Positions 29,901-37,587 of a stretch of 64,000 bases of DNA are shown here, in pieces. The notes beneath the pieces were generated by a model, which was not told where the DNA came from, searched no databases, and was given only the letters and a program-made list of their open reading frames with translations. The DNA lies in contig CANQMP010000001.1 in NCBI GenBank assembly GCA_947624975.1, positions 62,001 through 126,000 on the forward strand, in the 5' to 3' direction. Numbering within the stretch: the first letter of the stretch is position 1; each line of letters begins with the position of its first letter. The stretch comes from Candidatus Gastranaerophilales bacterium. GTDB lineage: Bacteria; Cyanobacteriota; Vampirovibrionia; Gastranaerophilales; Gastranaerophilaceae. Position numbers and translations under genes: made by a program.

Positions 29901-30102
29901 AGATTGGGTTGATGCTATGGCGGTTGTTGGAGATGATGCAACAGGAGTTCCTGTTTCAAGAATAACAAACGCAGCAGGCGGTATTGGAGATATTGCGCAA
30001 GGCGAAGTCGGGGTTGGAACTTTAAGGCTGTTAGGATGGGGCAATTATCGTTCTCATCTTGCAGCAACGGGAGAGCCGCCAAAGAAGAACAAGAAAAAAT
30101 AA
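20923..30102 (+). CDS. 3059-aa polyvalent internal virion/ejection protein
   Basis: MNT-type nucleotidyltransferase GSYSKGTNKATSDLDFVVLY; ART-like ESYHGGTGVFSIFDKAKTG and SAYHGTPHKFEKFSTKKIGTGEGAQAHGWGLYFAED; MuF_C-like segment; HEFAHWW metallopeptidase. Confidence 0.85.
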   Translation: MFNTVPETNSNPIFSSYNVRSRDFNENMDEFVKAPNDIYIEEQKKKSKIEAANKNINADALNNIPDMPDFLKEEYEQVYGEPEWLKKLNVASPDEIEEWKNKGGMGIAEAWERNNKWATFAPYVNTTKDAADAITVSVLLDRAKKGEELSYEQQEKLTDYLRDIKELQTRGFTFGGGTVNAILASIPYLEEFGIGLLTSEGGVGLASLGKTLTGIGAKRAARKAVETALKEAAIKSAAPAAAKKTVSLSAAKKIYKDTLAKTTGAKALANITAKEAVKETAKALPSAVASTTKFWSTKMPEVFLGSIADHQIATGVYVTDYGDAVFTSSEHLATSIMKAFGESTFETLTETAGWSFSPVANYFAKPIQKIMPKKFFTGFEKLVSSRYGMPAAEVLRKYGYDGVIEEMGEELLNRFLCQTFGLNGLDEYNFDSFMNNVFYANDPSQWGQEALSFAAVSGAGHVAAGSSSRISDEWNKRQTERNIKILTDRANRYIQSPEQFYLEQGLIKIKGSQSLAEQKLRDIWTSQNIDEGTQNEILKNMSETEIRSELKRNIEEGTQNEIPEVAAERIEKDLTKKFMDNKTFAKEKDAKSVAALFSAPLQKLSEVTGLSLEEIMEEEMPTIQKEAEEAAKENGRYVHTDGRIEEIFEELNSLPDDFNDEQYLTQLMDEVDILSKIRDGVLTEEDFEKARTFIENLDNAEYTELANELKELSYNQIGQYFQTRNNIEDNFDGNAEDITEGLKQDVINILNENNLSEDEFNIEDVRIYGSYSKGTNKATSDLDFVVLYSGTIREDDAFNILNDEKLTLTDKTGKEVEVDINPINNTDWGSIDEYLSNLETLEPKALFQSVSSAGAEGRDISAAKKEWEEKGTESKYFKKFADGTKILSDKEAESYNFTDKEGVTIESYHGGTGVFSIFDKAKTGASNSNTSHIGFWFSPMKEFADDFASENSYGDRIATTYHCYIKMKNPKVYKKFDNSKELKEITKRINELEEKINSANNFQYLTKNEFYQATKKVQYTGKEFREKYQGFLEQTLKKEYALNDKEVSELIKIADSLKEYNGELKELRRQENILQDNDPYLQLRDDMDDFSIYGSGLPDFRRGNNRENYGINNGREAAQNFVDSLKAQGYDGIIIQGTRYDTNEEHPNNQFVVFDSNQIKSVDNQGTFDEENPNIYYQNATTNYQEQFENVKANLNYKQFVNKVFDNKLSKQEKSKPFRIGKTPDKLIQAGFPDNNISIGYKIIEKAQDNRNPDHNLSKETISKVYQALDNPIAVIKAEQNKNEKTPNNRYSVVVDLKDDAGKYVLVAFEINKKDGNILLNDIRSIHSRKDYTPLIDKAFNENRLIKIDRDKIKDLLTPKIQPDIISSGVASLIENIYQQTNNVKFFQSAYHGTPHKFEKFSTKKIGTGEGAQAHGWGLYFAEDKNVSEGYRKALTNDYVKPVIPVETFYDGEEITYADLALALEDVNNRGKEKAIKDLNDELLSLKEELYELESNSDEHQETEFKIKDLEEIIDFIKEVDVSKLKVAKRDKEGQLFEVDIPENDVLLDEDKPFSQQSEKVKKTFSELFKNEFDIDINNPKQINKDIETTRNKLYEIQDKIKELTRADKIANDKKIYNLKLQYEKFDNKHTLLYKIKNNQNSIFFDGKQIYKTLSDILNSNKEASLLLNKYGIKGITYDGHQDGRCYVVFDDKAVNVLKKYYQGADDAIQGNMFYDNITPRRLRNMNIKGAFVPAENLIELFKNADESTIIHEFAHWWLSRLEKYAQNNEELAQDLEEVRKFVKNNGEKFTREQHEKFAVGFEAYIRNGSARSNRLKRIFEDFKNALIQIYDSIRQLVYTEGGEQYSFTEEDVKNLENLFERLLTTENERIRKTVFDRCDDINDKIKEIKSRQEQEMKELDEIWKDNIAINNRKSDKKRKVQEYLDMAETSVRRVPKEVKEMKKRYKDATLDILSIATGMDKRAIANPRNWEKVQMALEHADDRITVQGGMHAEWEEFYSDTGVNYDTDEVGGDYELAEKAFNVLVDGNYNFANMNEDEIGEFYGKFEYLYSKVQTLKGEEKSNALQALWSLFENMPSMPDEVVEDIVQRLSKISDEYEESQKEDFNRKSYPNIPVVQQLQYYVTHKLSDLKVYDPNVRYKVRISKSHSLYKAIKNATSVNSTKRIIRKINEYVIADLENQAKAILHKEIQKQVRVNSKLVKVGTISKGKFDWKTNTVFAELAELNKLKQNEAFKEYAAMIELDKAAAGEERENNDENVIPTPEFKTDFQSNLRRKFLEYRSSKLKDLNLLATRSLLEDIMTLKFEGRRAKDAEELEKRLQKDDMKTDLAQRVREIKDNNAAKAVAKFIMGETPITSEKTLVNWETALNTLFGRDVAQRYSLLKLESDAEVYAYKHYSDFCQKAIELYGLNNPVNAKEKFLDKFNRFVDFGNVQPLIKLMQEYEEEVYNFAETTFSKETGQFIKTPCQLSRAEIITLYAWSMNEELEQRIMTQYGFSQVRYMFDEILSDEDKQFAWLLIDTCEEMYDENNEVFIRTTGLSLPKVENYFPSKTVRVGSEIDMLHENVVRSSNPSFIKQRKVCNRIKMKPEQPISILLPHINKTARYVILSERLNYLNAIFKDSTVRAAIKEVFDGVSMPFANVGERVKGKVNKQKRTVGDRIHDTLINQLGSSTFENFVRGLNVGKSWADALATNYITSRIGGNLKVAFGQLTSVINYAEKMPAGLWGKGFAEGLKTPKETFKYMLDNCDYLKARLAGNSMNEIMSRITDESDRFRTLRNFCSTNTKYGDILAICFGGKPYVDFLIKQGMTKEEAFEKFVEDTLRAQQSGHNSATSVWQKKMSENFFTRMMFAFNNTSLQYERKFLDAVAQRARGETTNKEFIKALIIYKVFNPILFTSFLGNLSIMQLIGSLIRGDGDDDTLSRFGIDAGSAMVFANMGAYGFAGMGIKTVCQFLMATLDKKEYKPFLSSVPIISDIEGIGKDLILKNEVTVADWVDAMAVVGDDATGVPVSRITNAAGGIGDIAQGEVGVGTLRLLGWGNYRSHLAATGEPPKKNKKK

Positions 30103-30119
30103 GAAAAGGAGAATGAATT

Positions 30120-33100
30120 ATGATACCTGAAAAAAATCCGTACAATAATTGGAATGGAAACGGAAGCACAAAAACTTTTGATTTTGATTTTTATATTGAG
30201 GATGAAACTCAACTTATTGTCTTACATACAAATTCTAAAGGCATTCAATCAACATTAAAATACGGAACTGATTATTCCATTAACGAATTTAAAAACGAGA
30301 ATGGAAGTTTTATTACATTCCCTCTTGAAAATTCAACATATCAAACTCTTGGAGAAGATGAAGTTATTTCTCTTATTTTAACTTTGCCAATATCTCAAGA
30401 AAATGAATATGGTAAATCAAGCTATTTGGATCTGAAAGCGATTGAATATTCTCTTGATTATTTAACAAGAATTTGTCAGATAATAAACAGACAGATGGAA
30501 CGTGCTGCAAAAATTCCAGAAGGTTCAAAGGTGGTTGATGTTACTTTTCCATATCCCGAAGCAAATAATGTTATTCAGTGGGATGATAAAGGTGAAAAAC
30601 TAATAAATTATAATATAGACGGGAAAATATCAAATTTCGAAAATACTACCAAACAAGATATTCAAAATTTCAAACAAGAAGTTAATTCAACAATAGGAAC
30701 TTTTGAAAGTAGTACAAACGAGAATATAGACCAATTTAAGAATGATATCCACTCACAGCTTACAGAATTTGAAAGCAGTACGAACGATAATATCCAATCG
30801 CTTACAGATGATGTGAATTCAAAAATAACTACTTTTGAAGAAAGCACAAATGATAGTATCCAAACATTTACGGATGATATGACTTCCAAAATGAGTGATT
30901 TTGAAGGTTCAGTAGAGGAAAGAATTGAGCAGGTAACAGAAGCAGCCAAAAAAATCAATGAATTAGATACAGCGATTGAAGAAACTAAACAAGCATCCGC
31001 GAATGCAACAAGTGCTGCACAAACAGCACAACAGGCAGCGGAAGAAGCGATTGGAGCGACTGTAAACAAAGCTGATAAATCTTATGTAGAAACGGAATTA
31101 GATTCAGTCAATGCTAAATTAGAAATTAAAGCTAATAAGTCTTATGTTGATAATGAATTGACATCTGTAAATGCCAAATTGGACACTAAAGCAAATGTTG
31201 ATTTGTCTAATTTAAGCGAGAAAGGTGAAGCACGTTTCCCTATCAAGCCTTACAACGCTGAAGAAACATTTGGACCGTCTGAATGGGTAATGGGAGTTGT
31301 TGACGGTGAAAAAGGTTTATACGAAAGCTTGAAACCTGAAAACCTCGGTAATCCTTTGACCGATGAAACGTCTTGGAAAAAGGTCGAGCTTAGCGGCGGT
31401 TCAGGTTCATCGGGTAACAACCTTTTCGACCTTGTTTACAAAGACCACGAATTAACACCGGAAGAAAGTGAGGGATTAGCGAAACTCGGAAGTTATGTTT
31501 ATAAAACAACTGATGCAGATAGGGCAGGTTATCCTGATTTTTACAATAAATGTTTAGAGGAATATAGGGCGGTAGAAAATGAAATCGAAAAGATTTATAC
31601 TTCAAGTAACATAACAACAACAGGACATATAAATAATCGTAAAGGTGTTTTGTCAGGATTTAGTACATCAAATTTTGCAGTAATGCAGAAACCATTTGCC
31701 CCCGAAGCTACAGATAGTTGGGAAATGGTATTCAAAATAAGAATTCCTGATACTTTACCACAACTAGGTTCTATTATTGGAAATTCGACAAACGATGACT
31801 TTCAGGGATTATTCATCGCTGTACAAACTTCTAAAAAAATACAAGTGAATTTAACTTCAAACGGTACAAGCTGGGATGTTATATCTGGCGGGGTAAGTAC
31901 CAAAACCCTTGAGAGTAATACTTGGTATTATGTTAGAATGAAAGGAACTTATCTTGAAGACCCTGACAATCCACAGAGCACTTATGTTCTTGATGTTTCA
32001 AAAGATAAGCAGATTTGGGAAGAATTTCTTAGATATAGTGAAAAGAAACCTATACATAAAGCAACAATACCTTATGCAATAGGTATGGATAACATAACTT
32101 CGTCACTTAAACCGTTTTGCGGCGATATAGACTTAAATGAGTCGTATATAAAAATTGGTGATGAAATCTTCTGGCAAGGTGTTAAAACCGTTGAGATAAC
32201 AAAGAATCAAAACGGACATAGATTTTATGATATTAAGAATATAAACGATATTGATAAATTATACAAAGAAACAGGTGTTGCTTGGTATTATGGAATAGAT
32301 GAAAGTAAAGAACGAGTATATTTACCCAGAAATAATTATTTCTTCCAGAATGCCGATGTGGGTGAATATATAGAAGCGGGACTACCCGAACATGAGCATA
32401 CATTAACATATAATAATCACACTCGTGCATATAGGACTGACGGTGTGGTTATTACTACCTTGGGAGAGGGTCCTTATATTGCAATAACGGACAAAGTTGC
32501 TAATTATAACGTAACAGACACCGTCCAACCTCCGGCAGTCGGATGTGCCGTATATATGGTGGTAGGCACTACAACTACAACCAGAGCACAAGGTGAGGTT
32601 ACGGAGGTTACAAGTTCAGAAAATGATACATTACCTCTATTTACGGGAATGTATTTTGATTTTAAACCGAATCACATTTCCTGGTTAAAAGCGAGTACAC
32701 AAGCAAGTGGAACTATGTACAAGAGTGCATATAATGAACTTGTAAATGTATTAAACGGTACGCAAACAAAATACGGTATGGGACTTAAAGTAGTCGATGA
32801 AAAGCAGAAATCCCCCGGTATTGATTACTCCGAATATTGGATAGTAAATCAAGAAGAAGAAACTTTTAGAACTCCGTTAAAAATATCGATCTTAAATACA
32901 GAAGAAATTGCAGGTAATGAAAATATAGGCTTATATTTCAAAATAGGTAATGCAGTAGAAAAATTGGAACTGTTAAATGCCGGTGAAATCTTGGAGGACT
33001 GCGTATTAAAAAGTGAATTATTACCTGCACAAACAGTTATAGACACCTACATCAACGGTGAAAGTGGCTACAGGATATGGTCAGACGGCTGGTGTGAACA

Positions 33101-33344
33101 ATGGTTTTCTGTAAATGCTACTTCGAACGTTTGGGTAACATCAATATTTCTGAAAGAAATGAGAGATATGAACTACATCGCGACGGGAGCATGTAAGATA
33201 CCAGACGGAACTTATCCGCTAAGTATAGCTTTCAAGAACTACACTACCAGCACTATTGACTCCAGTGTTCATGACGACAGTAGCGTAAACTCCGGAACAT
33301 GGATGGTAAAAATTGAGGGTTATCTTAAAGAGGGAACTTACTAA
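30120..33344 (+). CDS. tail fibre protein (T7-like N-terminus)
   Basis: N-terminus YNNWNGNGSTKTFDFDFYIEDETQLIVLH...GTDYSI; C-terminal SGYRIWSDGWCEQWF. Confidence 0.88.
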   Translation: MIPEKNPYNNWNGNGSTKTFDFDFYIEDETQLIVLHTNSKGIQSTLKYGTDYSINEFKNENGSFITFPLENSTYQTLGEDEVISLILTLPISQENEYGKSSYLDLKAIEYSLDYLTRICQIINRQMERAAKIPEGSKVVDVTFPYPEANNVIQWDDKGEKLINYNIDGKISNFENTTKQDIQNFKQEVNSTIGTFESSTNENIDQFKNDIHSQLTEFESSTNDNIQSLTDDVNSKITTFEESTNDSIQTFTDDMTSKMSDFEGSVEERIEQVTEAAKKINELDTAIEETKQASANATSAAQTAQQAAEEAIGATVNKADKSYVETELDSVNAKLEIKANKSYVDNELTSVNAKLDTKANVDLSNLSEKGEARFPIKPYNAEETFGPSEWVMGVVDGEKGLYESLKPENLGNPLTDETSWKKVELSGGSGSSGNNLFDLVYKDHELTPEESEGLAKLGSYVYKTTDADRAGYPDFYNKCLEEYRAVENEIEKIYTSSNITTTGHINNRKGVLSGFSTSNFAVMQKPFAPEATDSWEMVFKIRIPDTLPQLGSIIGNSTNDDFQGLFIAVQTSKKIQVNLTSNGTSWDVISGGVSTKTLESNTWYYVRMKGTYLEDPDNPQSTYVLDVSKDKQIWEEFLRYSEKKPIHKATIPYAIGMDNITSSLKPFCGDIDLNESYIKIGDEIFWQGVKTVEITKNQNGHRFYDIKNINDIDKLYKETGVAWYYGIDESKERVYLPRNNYFFQNADVGEYIEAGLPEHEHTLTYNNHTRAYRTDGVVITTLGEGPYIAITDKVANYNVTDTVQPPAVGCAVYMVVGTTTTTRAQGEVTEVTSSENDTLPLFTGMYFDFKPNHISWLKASTQASGTMYKSAYNELVNVLNGTQTKYGMGLKVVDEKQKSPGIDYSEYWIVNQEEETFRTPLKISILNTEEIAGNENIGLYFKIGNAVEKLELLNAGEILEDCVLKSELLPAQTVIDTYINGESGYRIWSDGWCEQWFSVNATSNVWVTSIFLKEMRDMNYIATGACKIPDGTYPLSIAFKNYTTSTIDSSVHDDSSVNSGTWMVKIEGYLKEGTY
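30633..30950 (+). repeat. ~66-bp coding repeats (22-aa coiled-coil units, ~5 copies) in tail fibre
   Basis: FE(N/S)(T/S)T(K/N).(D/N)IQ.F..(E/D)(V/I).S... repeated. Confidence 0.75.
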
Positions 33345-34516
33345 TGTACATATACAAAGATAGAAATAAAGGTAATGTAATCAGAAGATACTATAAATAT
33401 CAAGAAAATGATTTTATTCAACCAATATTGGGCGAGAATGGTATTCTTGGAGGTGATTTCTTCGCTGTGGCTGCAAACGGTGAATATGATAGTAGTACTG
33501 TTTGTTGGAAAGCATTTGATAATAATTCTTCTACTAAATGGGCTGCTCCATCACATACATTTCCTGATAATGAAGCATATATAATTATGTACAACCCATT
33601 ACCTATAAAAGTTATGAGTTTTGATATCCAAAATTCCTTTACATCTGGTGAAGTTGTAACTAAATTATCTATTTTAGCTTCAAACGATAATAAACAATGG
33701 CTAGATATATCTGAACCGATTACTATACAGGATACTACGGCTTTAAATTGGAATAAAATCAAATTGCAAAATGATAATTACTATAAATACTATAAAATTA
33801 ATCTTTTAGAAGATGTGCAGGCAACGACTCCCAGTTTTACCAATATTAAAATTAATGGCTTAGTGAAGAATGCAATTATTAGTGATAAAAACGATTTTGA
33901 TTTTTTTAGAGATAAATTTGTTCAAAACTCAGGTTGGGCAAATATTCAAAGAGAAAAGAAGTATTTTAAATACCGGCAAGAAGAATTCGTTCAACCTGAA
34001 TTGACAGAAAATGGGATGTTAGGTGGGAGTACATTTGCTGTGTTTGCAAGCAGTGAGTATTCCGGAAGTTATCAAGCTTATATGGCTTTTGATACAAGCA
34101 CATCTTCCGAATGGGCCGCGAGAGGAATACCTTCGGATTTAAACTATATAATATATAATCCAGACCCACTGTATATAACAGAAATAGAGGTAACAAATAG
34201 AACAGACGAGGAAAATATTACAAGTTACCGGATTGAAGGGGCAGGCAGGGATAAAAATTGGGTTGCTCTTAGTGATGTAGTTACTAATGACAAAACTTCC
34301 GCCTACGATAAATGGAAAATAGTTGTCGGTACTCCAGATTACTACAATTATTACAAAATCTCAATATTAACCGCTGTGGGTAATGTTGGTATTACCAATT
34401 TAAAAATAACGGGAAAAACCAGAAATCCAATAGAAACAAGTGAAACAGACTATGATTATTCTGTTGATGTACCGACAGTTAAACTGATAAATAAAATAGG
34501 TTATAGGAAAGGGTAG
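33344..34516 (+). CDS. tail-associated adhesin with two F5/8-type-C (discoidin)-like repeats
   Basis: two copies: F(I/V)QP.L.ENG(I/M)LGG..FAV.A..EY...... (K)AFD..(S)(S).(K/E)WAA. Confidence 0.75.
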   Translation: MYIYKDRNKGNVIRRYYKYQENDFIQPILGENGILGGDFFAVAANGEYDSSTVCWKAFDNNSSTKWAAPSHTFPDNEAYIIMYNPLPIKVMSFDIQNSFTSGEVVTKLSILASNDNKQWLDISEPITIQDTTALNWNKIKLQNDNYYKYYKINLLEDVQATTPSFTNIKINGLVKNAIISDKNDFDFFRDKFVQNSGWANIQREKKYFKYRQEEFVQPELTENGMLGGSTFAVFASSEYSGSYQAYMAFDTSTSSEWAARGIPSDLNYIIYNPDPLYITEIEVTNRTDEENITSYRIEGAGRDKNWVALSDVVTNDKTSAYDKWKIVVGTPDYYNYYKISILTAVGNVGITNLKITGKTRNPIETSETDYDYSVDVPTVKLINKIGYRKG

Positions 34517-34520
34517 AACT

Positions 34521-35273
34521 ATGGAATTAAAATCAAATCTAAAAAAACCGTATACGGAAGAACAGAGATTAAGCTTTTTAGTTGAGCAGAATCACAAACG
34601 AGGTTATGAAATAAGGGAAACAGAAACTGAGCTACAAGCTTGGGGTTTGACAGATGAAGAAAAAGCTCAGAAAGAGCGTGAGCGGATACAAGAGTTATCT
34701 ATAACTCGCTCTGATTTCTTTGACGCAACTATAAAAGCTTTCGGTGCTGATGGTGATGATTTACTATTAGTTATTAATAAACTATTGCCTACCTTACAGA
34801 TAGATGATGTATCTAAGAAAATAGCTTTAAACAACTTCAAGAATGCACAAAACTTCTATCGTAAGCATACTTTGTTTACCTTACTATCTGACATAGATAT
34901 ACCAATATCTGACGAAGTAACAATACATGTAACTCCTGAACAATGGGATAATTTCTTTGATAAAGCTATCCGAGAAAATACTAAAGCCGAAGCATACAAG
35001 TATTTGACAAATGTCACTTTTGAGATAATCGCATTACCACCTGATGCAACAGTAACTATTAACGAAACAGAGGGAGAAAGTTTATCCGTACCGTACGGGA
35101 GCGATGTCGAATACTCTGTAACATCTGAAGGCTACATATCACAATTCGGAACTGTTGAAAATCTTACAGAGGATAAAGCTATTGTTGTAGAACTTGAACC
35201 CGAACAGGTTGATACCGATTCGGATACAGACAGTGACTTAGACACAGACAACGAACAGGAGATAGATAAATGA
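34521..35273 (+). CDS. tail fibre-region protein with acidic D-S-D-T tail
   Basis: follows adhesin; C-terminus DTDSDTDSDLDTDNEQE. Confidence 0.6.
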   Translation: MELKSNLKKPYTEEQRLSFLVEQNHKRGYEIRETETELQAWGLTDEEKAQKERERIQELSITRSDFFDATIKAFGADGDDLLLVINKLLPTLQIDDVSKKIALNNFKNAQNFYRKHTLFTLLSDIDIPISDEVTIHVTPEQWDNFFDKAIRENTKAEAYKYLTNVTFEIIALPPDATVTINETEGESLSVPYGSDVEYSVTSEGYISQFGTVENLTEDKAIVVELEPEQVDTDSDTDSDLDTDNEQEIDK

Positions 35274-35494
35274 AAAAATTATTCACTATTTTAACTTTAA
35301 TTTTACTTGCGGGAACAGTGTATGCTCAACCCCAGCAGACAATAACAAATGAACAGAGCTACGCAATAATTAACCTTGAAAAAGCACCCGCAAGCGAAAA
35401 CAGGCAGTCAATTAAAAATACAAAATCTTGGTTTTGTATCAACATCATCATCAACGGCAAGATTAAAAGTAAAGCCGATGATAAGAAAGAATAA
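35270..35494 (+). CDS. small secreted protein
   Basis: signal peptide MKKLFTILTLILLAGTVYAQP. Confidence 0.5.
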   Translation: MKKLFTILTLILLAGTVYAQPQQTITNEQSYAIINLEKAPASENRQSIKNTKSWFCINIIINGKIKSKADDKKE

Positions 35495-35508
35495 AATCGG
35501 TATTCAGT

Positions 35509-36042
35509 TTGTATTGGAGTTCTAAAATGTGCATGGAATGTTTTGAAAAATTGCCAAAATTTATTTTTGCCGGAAAAGAATATATGCGTTGGCAAGATAA
35601 TAAAAGGTGCTGCGTTGGTTTTTCCGTAATGCCGGATATTCGCAATAAACAAATAAATAAATGCGTTATGTCCAAAGAGGAAATAAAACAAGCAAAGAAA
35701 AAACCTTTATATCTTGCTAACGATATTGATGTTTATTTGCGTGATAAAAGCACAGGGCTTGAATATACCTTTACAATAAATAAAGGCTATGATTATGACG
35801 GTGCAAGTATCAATCGTTTTTTATGGCGAATAATAGGTTCAAAAGAAAATATCGAATATAAAGTGGCTTCGCTTATTCATGATGTTCTTTGCGAAAATCA
35901 TATACTTGTTGGTAATGACAGATATTTTGCAGACAGGGTTTTTGAAAGTTTACTTGAAGTTGCAGATGTCGGAGCCTTCAGACGTTGGCTGATGTTTCAT
36001 AGTGTAGATAATTTTCAAAAGTTTTGCGGTTGGGGGAAGTGA
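35509..36042 (+). CDS. DUF1353-family phage protein
   Basis: KGYDYDGASINRFLWRIIGS...VASLIHDVLCE...NDRYFADRVFESLL. Confidence 0.8.
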   Translation: MYWSSKMCMECFEKLPKFIFAGKEYMRWQDNKRCCVGFSVMPDIRNKQINKCVMSKEEIKQAKKKPLYLANDIDVYLRDKSTGLEYTFTINKGYDYDGASINRFLWRIIGSKENIEYKVASLIHDVLCENHILVGNDRYFADRVFESLLEVADVGAFRRWLMFHSVDNFQKFCGWGK

Positions 36043-36353
36043 TGGATATAGCAACGATAATAGCCATAGTAGCATTAGTAATAACAATATTAAGTAATGT
36101 AGTTTCTATTGCAATATATTCTGCTCGGCAATCGGCAGGGCTTGAAGCATTAAAAGCTTCTTTTAAAGAATTTAAAAAAGATATACAAGAAAAAATAAAA
36201 GAAGCTCGGCTGCATACAGACGAACATATAAAAAGGCTTGAAGAAAAACAAGATAAACATAATTCCGTAATTGAGAGAATGGCGATTGTTGAGCAGTCTG
36301 TTAAGTCTGCTCATCACAGAATTGATGATATAAAAGGAGGTAAAAAATGTTAA
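36024..36353 (+). CDS. membrane protein with coiled coil (holin/lysis-accessory candidate)
   Basis: one N-terminal TM then coiled coil; sits between DUF1353 and endolysin. Confidence 0.5.
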   Translation: MRLGEVMDIATIIAIVALVITILSNVVSIAIYSARQSAGLEALKASFKEFKKDIQEKIKEARLHTDEHIKRLEEKQDKHNSVIERMAIVEQSVKSAHHRIDDIKGGKKC

Positions 36354-36784
36354 ATTTTACAATGTCTGAACTCATACACTCTGACACAGCGGTTAAGTAC
36401 AATATAAACAATATGCCGGATATAAACAGTTTAGATAATATGCTTTATCTTATAATATTTTGTTTGCAGCCGTTAAGAGAATTATTGAAAAAACCGATAA
36501 TTATAACCAACAGTTTTAGATCTTCCGCATTATGGACTAAATTATATCAGCTTGGGTATAAGCCTTCTAAAACTTCTCAACATCTTAAAGGACAGGCTGC
36601 AGATATAAAAGTTAATGGAATGACACAGCAACAGCTTTTTGAATTTATAAAAAATTCGGGTATTGAATATGATCAGTTGATATGGGAGCAAGATAATAAT
36701 TGTGTCCATGTAAGCTATGTAAAAGATAAAAACCGGAGAGAAACTTTAATAAGAGATACAAAAGGTAATTATAGAAAAGTTTAA
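36347..36784 (+). CDS. M15-family peptidase endolysin
   Basis: NSFRSSALWTKL...SQHLKGQAADIKV...NCVHVSYV: SxHxxGxAxD and HxS/HVS motifs. Confidence 0.88.
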   Translation: MLNFTMSELIHSDTAVKYNINNMPDINSLDNMLYLIIFCLQPLRELLKKPIIITNSFRSSALWTKLYQLGYKPSKTSQHLKGQAADIKVNGMTQQQLFEFIKNSGIEYDQLIWEQDNNCVHVSYVKDKNRRETLIRDTKGNYRKV

Positions 36785-36828
36785 AATTAAATTCTTCGTT
36801 GTTTCATTTACCTCTTTTGTTGTCGAGG

Positions 36829-36860
36829 AAAGCTCTTGCAGAAATGCGAGAGCTTTTTTA
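36829..36860 (+). terminator. intrinsic terminator of prophage late operon
   Basis: AAAGCTCTTGCA-GAAA-TGCGAGAGCTTTTTTA. Confidence 0.85.
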
Positions 36861-36885
36861 TATTTAATTTTTCTTAACTGTACAC

Positions 36886-36913
36886 TTGAAAAATAATAGA
36901 AATAGTTTATAAT
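36886..36913 (+). promoter_or_regulatory. sigma70-type promoter TTGAAA-16-TATAAT
   Basis: boxes at 36886-36891 and 36908-36913. Confidence 0.65.
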
Positions 36914-36917
36914 AAGA

Positions 36918-37016
36918 GTAGGGAGAGGGTATCCCTCAATACCCTCTATGCAGACCCTACAACAATGATGAAATAATTAGTAAAATGTGTCCTATGATGC
37001 TAAGGGCACATTTTAT
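36918..37016 (+). ncRNA. candidate ~100-nt small RNA
   Basis: begins at promoter; GTAGGG/CCCTAC enclosing AGAGGGTAT-CCCTCA-ATACCCTCT; ends with AAAATGTGTCC...GGGCACATTTT hairpin. Confidence 0.5.
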
Positions 37017-37334
37017 TTTGTGTCTAATTTCTTCAATCATAGTTATAATCACCCCCTTTCGTACACCTTATGCAGAAAAGTTCGTTGTGCGTGAAAAGGC
37101 GGTCAGGTCTGTTCTACTCTCGGCATTAATGCCAAAAGTTTTTATTTTAAATTTTAAAATGTGCAATTTAATTTACTTTTATACTAACATATAAATAAAC
37201 TTTTACAAAGTTCATGCGGCTTGTAATTTTTCAATTCTTCTGAAAATAGCTTGACATTCTTCATTGTCTATAATATTAAATATGTTGTGGAGCGGTTCGG
37301 AAATTAACCCGTTACCCGCCCCAGTTTTTAAAAT

Positions 37335-37355
37335 AGCCTCGTTAGAGGCTTTTTT
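37335..37355 (+). terminator. intrinsic terminator
   Basis: AGCCTC-GTTA-GAGGCTTTTTT. Confidence 0.75.
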
Positions 37356-37465
37356 GTTAGAAATTATGTGTATTTCAAGGGTTCTAACCTTTACAGATTA
37401 CAGATAATGTATTGACTTTCAAGACATTATTCTCTTTCTAAATCCATTTTTAAATATTTTACGTT

Positions 37466-37485
37466 GTTGGGCAGGAATGCCCAAC
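37466..37485. repeat. REP-like palindrome copy 1
   Basis: GTTGGGCA-GGAA-TGCCCAAC. Confidence 0.65.
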
Positions 37486-37535
37486 TTACATGCTTTGTCG
37501 GTTAAACCTGCATAGTGATTATTTAAAAATAGTAA

Positions 37536-37554
37536 GTTGGGGTTTCACCCCAAC
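37536..37554. repeat. REP-like palindrome copy 2
   Basis: GTTGGGGT-TTC-ACCCCAAC preceded by AGTAA. Confidence 0.7.
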
Positions 37555-37587
37555 GATAAATTTAGTGCAAAAATCCCCGCTTTAAAA

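Noticed and set aside
30662-31069. 135-aa minus ORF
   Set aside because: Antisense of the 22-aa coiled-coil repeats of the tail fibre; composition artefact
30120-34516. Diversity-generating retroelement (virion genes resemble those of BPP-1)
   Set aside because: No reverse transcriptase ORF in the window and no TR/VR-like near-repeat recognised near the tail fibre end
35359-35691. Minus-strand 110-aa ORF
   Set aside because: Antisense to the small secreted protein and DUF1353 gene; no support
36985-37194. 69-aa hydrophobic ORF as a type I toxin
   Set aside because: Starts inside the terminator-like hairpin, no RBS, C-terminal half looks random; the ncRNA reading is simpler
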